Assembly (NCBI GenBank): GCA_002310175.1
Contig: DBYG01000087.1
Span: 1-10,896, forward strand
Direction of reading: 5' to 3'
Source: Bacteroidales bacterium UBA1192
GTDB lineage: Bacteria; Bacteroidota; Bacteroidia; Bacteroidales; Bacteroidaceae
Length of the DNA: 10,896 nt
Shown: positions 6,754-10,896 of the stretch, one piece after another
How the letters are laid out: each line of letters opens with the position of its first letter
Numbering within the stretch: the first letter of the stretch is position 1
The notes under the pieces: model-generated
Database searches by the model: none
What the model was told of the DNA's origin: nothing
What the model saw: the letters and a program-made list of their open reading frames with translations, nothing else
Translations under genes and position numbers: made by a program

Positions 6754-6783
6754 CAAATATACATATTTTATATCAAAAACAAA
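6754..6783 (-). promoter_or_regulatory. Promoter of the RloA/RloB-like operon
   Basis: On the minus strand TATATTTG (6754-6761) matches the -7 consensus exactly, and TTTG (6780-6783) lies 18 bases upstream as the -33 box. The ATPase start codon at 6729 follows 24 bases after the -7 box. The surrounding DNA is very AT-rich. Confidence 0.75.
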
Positions 6784-6858
6784 GAAAACCGTTATTATTT
6801 TCATTATAACATGGCCCATGCAAATTTCTCTACCATGTGGATTTATATTCCACAAAAC

Positions 6859-7079
6859 TCAATGGACGTAGTTACATCTCATCGCCACGCGCCGATGAAT
6901 AGCGACCACAGTCCCTGGCTCCACCGCATTCAGCATCCGATGACATTTATCCTCCAGCGACTGATGAAAGTTATAATTATTTGACAAGCAAAGCGGCAAG
7001 CCGAGCGCATCCGCAATCGAGGAGATTTCTTCGCCTGCAAACTAACCTCATTCAGCAACTTCTCATCAATAATTTTCAT
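6859..7079 (-). pseudogene. wbuC: Broken wbuC-like cupin gene
   Basis: The frame from ATG 7079 reads MKIIDEKLLNEVS...SPRLRM, the N-terminus of WbuC-family cupin metalloproteins that accompany O-antigen/capsule loci. The expected continuation N-Y-N-F-H-Q-S-L-E-D then M-L-N-A-V-E-P-G-T-V-V-A-I-H-R appears in another frame. Between them lie 29 extra bases (6979-7007, containing GGCAAGCCGAGCG). Deleting these joins the two parts exactly, so an insertion broke the gene. The second part stops at 6859, soon after the first cupin motif (HRR where HRH is expected), so the metal-binding C-terminal half is lost. The orientation matches the polysaccharide genes to the right. Upstream, 7080-7229 holds no gene I can support. 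Confidence 0.7.
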
Positions 7080-7229
7080 TTCTAACAATCTATAGTCCCG
7101 ATACCCGATAACAACCGATTCCCCCGCACTTGTTCCGCTTATAATACTTAGGCCGATATGCAACCAACAATTAACCAAGTTAGTTGTATTAATTGCGCGT
7201 GTAATATACACTTGCATCCAGTCAAAAAA

Positions 7230-7287
7230 CGTGCAATTGGGGCCTGTCCCCTTTTGCACGTGCAATTGGGGCCTGACCCCTTTTGCA
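7230..7287. repeat. Second tandem pair of 29-bp REP-like repeats, inverted relative to 1-58
   Basis: Units 7230-7258 and 7259-7287 are the reverse complement of the units at 1-58. The second is identical; the first differs by one base (T for A at 7247). The junction again forms TTGCACGTGCAA (7254-7265). Both pairs are flanked on the same side of the unit by an A-rich run before ACGTGCAATT. Together the pairs bracket about 7.2 kb in inverted orientation. The -33 box of the next promoter starts 21 bases to the right. Confidence 0.85.
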
Positions 7288-7307
7288 CAAAAAATCTGCC
7301 ATCCCAA

Positions 7308-7338
7308 TTTGAAATGTCGCTAAAAAACCTTATCTTTA
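7308..7338 (+). promoter_or_regulatory. Promoter of the first short peptide gene
   Basis: TTTG (7308-7311), a 19-base spacer and TATCTTTA (7331-7338, one mismatch to TAnnTTTG) form a near-ideal Bacteroidetes promoter. The start codon at 7365 follows 26 bases later. It argues against any longer reading frame that starts upstream through the repeat. Confidence 0.65.
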
Positions 7339-7364
7339 CAATCAGAATCACAAATTGTCTATAT

Positions 7365-7463
7365 ATGGAATCCAAAAAAAACAACCAGTCCCCAAAAACT
7401 GAAGTAATTGAAGCTGAGTTGAACCAGATTCTTTGCGAGAGCGGCATTAATTCTGACGAATAA
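7365..7463 (+). CDS. Short peptide 1 (32 aa) of the PKT-x-VI family
   Basis: A 32-residue acidic peptide: a basic N-terminus (MESKKNNQ), then S-P-K-T-E-V-I-E-A-E-L-N-Q-I-L-C-E-S and a short acidic tail (GINSDE). It shares the pattern P-K-T-x-V-I-x-x-E-L-N-x-I-(L/V)-C-x-S with peptide 3, and a looser form with the peptides at 7557 and 8125. There is no hydrophobic signal segment. A good promoter lies upstream. Bacteroidales genomes carry many such short 'Y-x-x-P-x-x-x-V' peptides of unknown role; one option is a ribosomally made, modified or secreted peptide with the variable tail as core. No modifying enzyme or transporter is in the window. Confidence 0.7.
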   Translation: MESKKNNQSPKTEVIEAELNQILCESGINSDE

Positions 7464-7556
7464 TTATATACGTCGAACCATCAAACGTTTCATACAAAAA
7501 GAGACACGTTAATGATTCCCGATATTTGCATCAGTACATTCCAATAATAAGAAATT

Positions 7557-7685
7557 ATGAAAACAAAAACAACCAATCGTAAGAAGTACAAGAAACCGTC
7601 AATTGAGGTAGTCAAGTTTGTAGATCTGCCCCTTCTGCTGGTAGATAGCGACGAGTATTATTACCAAGGGGCACCGGACGATTAA
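7557..7685 (+). CDS. Short peptide 2 (42 aa), divergent member
   Basis: A 42-residue peptide with a basic N-terminal half (MKTKTTNRKKYKKPS) followed by I-E-V-V-K-F-V-D-L-P-L-L-L-V-D-S and an acidic, tyrosine-rich tail (DEYYYQGAPDD). It keeps the Y-x-x-P-x-x-x-V-(V/I) core and the final x-S of the family but has Asp where the others have Cys. Its first residues M-K-T-K-T-T match peptide 3 (M-Q-T-K-T-T). A GATATTTG (7521-7528) is a one-mismatch -7 box 28 bases before the ATG; no clear -33 is seen. Confidence 0.65.
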   Translation: MKTKTTNRKKYKKPSIEVVKFVDLPLLLVDSDEYYYQGAPDD

Positions 7686-7779
7686 TTCCTGGCAATAGCC
7701 TCCTTGTAAGCATCCGGTGAACCACGTATTTCTAGCGTAATTCCCATCCAGTATCTTACGCAAAAATAGGGAAAATACT

Positions 7780-7787
7780 TATCTTTG
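7780..7787 (+). promoter_or_regulatory. -7 box upstream of short peptide 3
   Basis: TATCTTTG fits TAnnTTTG exactly and lies 30 bases before the ATG at 7818. The expected -33 region reads TTACG rather than TTTG. The arrangement is nearly the same as upstream of peptide 1 (TATCTTTA), suggesting duplicated promoter-gene units. Confidence 0.55.
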
Positions 7788-7817
7788 CAACAATCATAAC
7801 CAACAGTCTTTTTAATT

Positions 7818-7928
7818 ATGCAAACCAAAACAACCTACCAAGCCCCCAAGACCACAGTAATTGAAACCGAACTTAACAAAATTGTGTGCAAAAGCCCTGA
7901 TTATGACGATGCACACGAGATCGATTGA
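7818..7928 (+). CDS. Short peptide 3 (36 aa) of the PKT-x-VI family
   Basis: A 36-residue peptide: MQTKTTYQAPKTTVIETELN, then K-I-V-C-K-S and an acidic tail (PDYDDAHEID). It is closest to peptide 1, sharing P-K-T-x-V-I-E-x-E-L-N-x-I-x-C-x-S, while the tails differ fully. A conserved N-terminal part with a variable acidic tail after Cys-x-Ser is the layout expected of a leader plus core or of a binding motif plus display tail. Neither role can be shown from the sequence. Confidence 0.7.
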   Translation: MQTKTTYQAPKTTVIETELNKIVCKSPDYDDAHEID

Positions 7929-7957
7929 ACCTCCATTGTCATCTTCCACATAATAGC

Positions 7958-7976
7958 TAAGAATGGATCATTCTTA
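7958..7976. terminator. Possible weak hairpin between convergent peptide genes
   Basis: TAAGAATG (7958-7965) and CATTCTTA (7969-7976) form an 8-bp perfect stem with a 3-base loop, between peptide 3 (ends 7928) and peptide 4 (ends 8012 on minus). The stem is AT-rich with no strong T run, so termination would be weak. Confidence 0.3.
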
Positions 7977-8011
7977 AATACCGACCGTTAATTATTGGAT
8001 AGAGTAGAATC

Positions 8012-8125
8012 CTAGTCAATCAATCCCCATTGGCCACTTATGCAAAGCAGACCCTCGTATTTGGCTTTGATGACTTCAGTTTTTGGACTTTTGTAAATTC
8101 TCTTTTCTTTTTCGTTCTTGTTCAT
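8012..8125 (-). CDS. Short peptide 4 (37 aa) of the PKT-x-VI family, on the opposite strand
   Basis: ATG at 8125, TAG at 8012-8014. The peptide has a lysine-rich start (MNKNEKEKRIYK), then S-P-K-T-E-V-I-K-A-K-Y-E-G-L-L-C-I-S and the tail GQWGLID. It shares S-P-K-T-E-V-I and the C-x-S of peptides 1 and 3. It lies 51 bases downstream of the aminotransferase gene on the same strand, so it may be the last gene of the polysaccharide operon; no good promoter of its own is seen (a TAACGTTG has one mismatch to the -7 box). The tail is neutral rather than acidic. Confidence 0.65.
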   Translation of the reverse strand: MNKNEKEKRIYKSPKTEVIKAKYEGLLCISGQWGLID

Positions 8126-8176
8126 AGGTGGGTAAATTAATTATTTAATAAACAACGTTAGATATCAAACTCAACA

Positions 8177-9430
8177 TCAAGCAATTGCCGCCCTAATAGT
8201 ATCAACAATATACCGTACATCCTGGTCCGATACGTACGGACCGGCGGGCAGGCACATGCCAACCTTAAACACCGCCTCGCTAACTCCATTCACATACGCC
8301 GGGGCCGATGAATACACCGGCTGCTTATGCATAGGCTTGCAAACGGGACGGGCCTCAACGCCCGCAGCATCCAGGAATACTCTCAGAGCCTCCACGTTGT
8401 CATTAGGCTGGCAGTCTGTCAAAGCATCGGGTGCAATATGCATAATACTCGCCGCACCGCCAACAGCACCAGGAACAACCGCCTTATAAGCATTCTCCTG
8501 CCCTTTAATACGCAAAGCAGGATCAAGCGTAATCGTGCAAAGCCAGTAGTTGGAATCAAATCCGCCCTTTGAAGGCTGTTTATGAACAGTCACCCCGGTA
8601 ACATCGGCAAGCAACTCCTCATACAGTTTCTGTACATGCTTATGATGCGCAATATGATCATCAGCCACACTCATCTGTCCACGGCCGATGCCCGCGCATA
8701 CGTTACTCATACGGTAGTTATACCCTATCTTCTCATGCTGATAGTAAGGATAACACTCCTTATACTGGGTGGCGTACATCATAATCTCGCGCCACGAATC
8801 CTCATCGGGGGTAATCAGAGCACCGCCGCCCGATGTGGTAATCATCTTGTTTCCGTTAAAGCTCAAAACGCCAAACTTACCGAATGTCCCCAGCATCTGA
8901 CCATTGAACCTGGAGCCGAAACCTTCGGCAGCATCTTCTACAACCGGTATCCCATACCGGCAGGCAATTTCCGTAATACGGTCAATCCTGTACGGCATAC
9001 CATATAGTGTTACCGGCACGATAGCCTTGGGAGCCTTACCGGTCTTGGCAATCCTGTCCTTAATAGCCTCCTCTAGCAACTCAGGATCCATATTCCATGT
9101 CTCAGGCTCGGAATCAATAAAAACCGGAGTAGCACCCAGATATGAAACGGGATGTGATGAAGCGCAGAAAGTAAGACTCTGAACACAGACCTCATCGCCG
9201 GGACCCACGCCACAGGCAAGCAGTCCCAGATGCACGGCTGCAGTACCGGCCGATAAAGCCACGACGCGCTTACCCTGCCCCACAAAAGCCTCCAGGTCTT
9301 TCTCGAACCCGTTCACATTGGGGCCGAGCGGCACGACCCAATTGGAGTCAAACGCCTCCTTGATATATTTCTGTTCAAGTCCGGCCTCGCTCATGTGAGC
9401 CAGGCACAAGTAAATCCTCTTTCTGCTCAT
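8177..9430 (-). CDS. pglE: DegT/DnrJ/EryC1-type PLP aminotransferase, PglE-like
   Basis: A 417-residue sugar aminotransferase of fold type I. Visible are N-W-V-V-P-L-G-P-N-V at 30-39, S-A-G-T-A-A at 60-65 (phosphate binding), V-V-E-D-A-A-E at 163-169 (D166 contacts the pyridine ring) and S-F-N-G-N-K-M-I-T-T at 190-199, with K195 as the PLP lysine. Blocks such as VFIDSEPETWNM and E-K-I-G-Y-N-Y-R-M-S-N are, from memory, close to PglE, which aminates UDP-4-keto-6-deoxy-GlcNAc on the way to UDP-bacillosamine. The PglC-like transferase in the same operon supports that role. Other 4- or 3-keto sugar substrates are possible. It starts 12 bases after the nucleotidyltransferase gene ends. Confidence 0.9.
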   Translation of the reverse strand: MSRKRIYLCLAHMSEAGLEQKYIKEAFDSNWVVPLGPNVNGFEKDLEAFVGQGKRVVALSAGTAAVHLGLLACGVGPGDEVCVQSLTFCASSHPVSYLGATPVFIDSEPETWNMDPELLEEAIKDRIAKTGKAPKAIVPVTLYGMPYRIDRITEIACRYGIPVVEDAAEGFGSRFNGQMLGTFGKFGVLSFNGNKMITTSGGGALITPDEDSWREIMMYATQYKECYPYYQHEKIGYNYRMSNVCAGIGRGQMSVADDHIAHHKHVQKLYEELLADVTGVTVHKQPSKGGFDSNYWLCTITLDPALRIKGQENAYKAVVPGAVGGAASIMHIAPDALTDCQPNDNVEALRVFLDAAGVEARPVCKPMHKQPVYSSAPAYVNGVSEAVFKVGMCLPAGPYVSDQDVRYIVDTIRAAIA

Positions 9431-9442
9431 TTGAAAATCGTC

Positions 9443-10522
9443 CTATTCCACTCTCCGAATCCCCACAGCATGCCGCAAAACCGTACCAATCTTTCTGTTC
9501 AACCTTGCCCAGCACTCCCCAGGAGCCACCTTGAACAGCCTCATGATACGTCTTGCATTGGCTACACCTCTGTGGTAGAAACCTCTTTTGCCTTTAAATC
9601 TTTGGGTATGATGCCCAAAATTTCCTCCTTCAATAATATCATCGAGTATCTGTTTGCCAAGCCGCTCGTCAGGTTCCACAATACAACAGGAAGGCGGCAG
9701 CCCCAGCACATCAGTTTCCACCCACATCAAAGCCCGGCCAAAACGCAGCATCCCCAACTCCCTGAAAGTCTCAGCTATACTCCGGTACTGCGCGCTATCC
9801 AGACGCTGAAGGACATAAAAATAGTCCACAACCTGCCTGAGTCCCAGCCCCTCATCAAAGAAATGCATCAGCATATGCCCCATCTGGTATACAGCATTAA
9901 ACGCATCGGTCGGAACACTGACAGCCCTCTCAACCCCAGACAGAGTAATCCGGTTCAAAAACTGCTCCTTCTTATTCCGTTCAATCCAACACTGCAGCCA
10001 TTTCCGGTTCCGGTGACTGAATAACTTGAGCGGAGTCACATGAACATCAACCGGCACATCGCTGAATATTGGGAAATGAATATGCTTAAATGACACCTCC
10101 TCATCGGGGAACTTGCAGTGCACATATCGGTAAACCGTCTCCTGATCAGCGTCGACCCAAATATCAATGTCCCCCGGAGTACGTCTCATTGGATTGGGAT
10201 ATTTCTCGGCATTGCCCTGCCCCTTGAGCAGACAGCACTCAAAACCATCCATCGTCATCATCTCAAACAGCTGTTCAATCCGCTTATTAATCAGACGGTT
10301 ACGCTGCTCTATCATCTGAATCTGCCCAATCCATCCAAGCAGGACAGTTTTAGGCATGGAGTCCGGACATACCTCAGGAATACAAATACCAACCAAAGCC
10401 TGCTTCCGGGCAAAATCCAAAACATGCGTCCAATCCTTTACATCAGGGGCCGATGTCCCCGGATTGAGCACATATCTGAGCCACTGCAAGGCCAGAACAG
10501 TATTTAAATCAGTTTGTTCCAT
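9443..10522 (-). CDS. Nucleotidyltransferase-family protein (NTP_transf_5-like)
   Basis: With the preferred start ATG 10522 (MEQTDLNTVLALQWLRY) the protein has 358 residues. Catalytic nucleotidyltransferase features are present: L-L-K-G-Q-G (K100), R-T-P-G-D-I-D-I-W-V (D118 and D120) and a later acidic position in P-V-D-V-H-V (D159), as in the uncharacterised PF14907-type family often found in O-antigen and capsule loci. The earlier ATG 10564 would overlap the PglC-like gene by 56 bases and adds a poor N-terminus; ATG 10522 overlaps it by 14. The substrate is unknown: nucleotide transfer to a sugar, protein or small molecule are all open. It sits between two bacillosamine-pathway homologues. 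Confidence 0.85.
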   Translation of the reverse strand: MEQTDLNTVLALQWLRYVLNPGTSAPDVKDWTHVLDFARKQALVGICIPEVCPDSMPKTVLLGWIGQIQMIEQRNRLINKRIEQLFEMMTMDGFECCLLKGQGNAEKYPNPMRRTPGDIDIWVDADQETVYRYVHCKFPDEEVSFKHIHFPIFSDVPVDVHVTPLKLFSHRNRKWLQCWIERNKKEQFLNRITLSGVERAVSVPTDAFNAVYQMGHMLMHFFDEGLGLRQVVDYFYVLQRLDSAQYRSIAETFRELGMLRFGRALMWVETDVLGLPPSCCIVEPDERLGKQILDDIIEGGNFGHHTQRFKGKRGFYHRGVANARRIMRLFKVAPGECWARLNRKIGTVLRHAVGIRRVE

Positions 10523-10896
10523 CAAAAGGTTCTCTAGTTGTCTGTCCGGCCTCATTAATTCCATCCCGTTTAAAAACCTTGAATACGGTCAAAAAGAAAA
10601 TCTTTACATCCAGCAGGAACGAAAGATGATCCACGTAATAGACATCATATTCAAACTGCTTGGTATATGAAAGCTCATTCCGCCCGTTCACCTGAGACCA
10701 TCCGCTCATCCCCGGCCTAACCTCATGACGCCGCATCTGCTCAGCCGAGTAAAGCGGCAGATACTCCTTCAGCAGAGGTCTGGGGCCGATAAACGCCATA
10801 TCGCCCTTAAGTATATTGATTAGTTGCGGCAGCTCATCGACTGAAAGGCTTCGGACTATCTTTCCTATTTCTGTAATCCGATACATATCCTTGAGC
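10509..10896 (-). CDS. pglC: PglC-like phosphoglycosyl transferase (partial; N-terminus beyond the window)
   Basis: The C-terminal part (about 129 residues) of a bacterial sugar transferase (PF02397), a membrane-associated monotopic enzyme that loads a sugar phosphate onto undecaprenyl phosphate. Visible are L-S-V-D-E-L-P-Q-L (the catalytic Asp-Glu dyad), F-I-G-P-R-P-L-L, R-P-G-M-S-G-W-S-Q-V-N-G-R and F-E-Y-D-V-Y-Y-V-D-H, ending E-P-F-D-G-T-N, close to my memory of Campylobacter PglC. This suggests a bacillosamine-type sugar as substrate. The first in-frame ATG (10886) is internal to the family alignment, so the true start lies past position 10896. Its stop overlaps the nucleotidyltransferase start, making a tight operon. 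Confidence 0.9.
   Translation of the reverse strand, partial: LKDMYRITEIGKIVRSLSVDELPQLINILKGDMAFIGPRPLLKEYLPLYSAEQMRRHEVRPGMSGWSQVNGRNELSYTKQFEYDVYYVDHLSFLLDVKIFFLTVFKVFKRDGINEAGQTTREPFDGTN

Noticed and set aside
6836..6854. TGTGGA...TCCACA hairpin upstream of the ATPase promoter
   Set aside because: A 6-bp stem with no terminator tail or operator context; compatible with chance in AT-rich DNA.
6930..7307. A 125-residue minus-strand frame through the repeats and the wbuC relic
   Set aside because: It joins repeat, non-coding DNA and the first half of the broken cupin gene; only the part from 7079 on matches a family.
7158..7463. A 101-residue plus-strand frame that runs through the REP-like repeats into short peptide 1
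   Set aside because: Its upstream part is repeat sequence and has no coding character; a near-consensus promoter lies inside it, just before the ATG at 7365.
7682..7747. Minus-strand 21-residue frame (MGITLEIRGSPDAYKEAIAR) that looks like the end of a lost protein
   Set aside because: Too short to assign, no promoter or partner; it could be a relic of the polysaccharide locus but I cannot support it.

Overview
The window looks like a chromosomal accessory region of a Bacteroidales bacterium (Bacteroides/Prevotella-like; genus not determinable). The basis is promoters of the Bacteroidetes type (TAnnTTTG at -7 with a TTG/TTTG box 18-20 bases upstream), few Shine-Dalgarno sequences, and families typical of the group: DUF6169-like, a PglE/PglC-like capsule module, and short peptides of the 'Y-x-x-P-K-T-x-V-I' type.

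Left part (1-4700). Two tandem copies of a 29-bp REP-like repeat (1-58) run into the 3' end of an iron-type superoxide dismutase gene (minus strand). Next, all on minus, are a DUF6169-like gene with a 45-aa overlapping upstream gene and a good promoter, then a compact operon of a 49-aa ORF, an ASCH-domain protein and an Mrr-like restriction endonuclease. The C-terminal half of the endonuclease lies in another frame, so the gene is probably split by a frameshift. On plus, a GC-richer two-gene operon encodes a multi-zinc-ribbon protein and a protein of unknown fold. It ends at a perfect 21-bp hairpin shared with the convergent gene.

Middle part (4700-7300). A two-gene ATPase + TOPRIM (RloA/RloB, AbiL-like) module, a candidate anti-phage system, is read on minus from a clear promoter. 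Upstream of it lies a broken wbuC-like cupin gene carrying an apparent 29-bp insertion. It is followed by a second pair of the 29-bp REP-like repeat in inverted orientation, so the two pairs bracket about 7.2 kb.

Right part (7300-10896). Three short peptides on plus and a fourth on minus share a conserved pattern around P-K-T-x-V-I and a later Cys-x-Ser. Two have their own promoters. They border the end of a surface-polysaccharide operon (minus): a PglC-like phosphoglycosyl transferase (cut by the window edge), a nucleotidyltransferase-family protein and a PglE-like PLP aminotransferase. PglC and PglE homologues suggest a bacillosamine-type sugar made on a nucleotide carrier and loaded onto undecaprenyl phosphate. 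The broken wbuC in the same orientation suggests that the polysaccharide locus once reached further left and was eroded or invaded by the repeats and defence genes.
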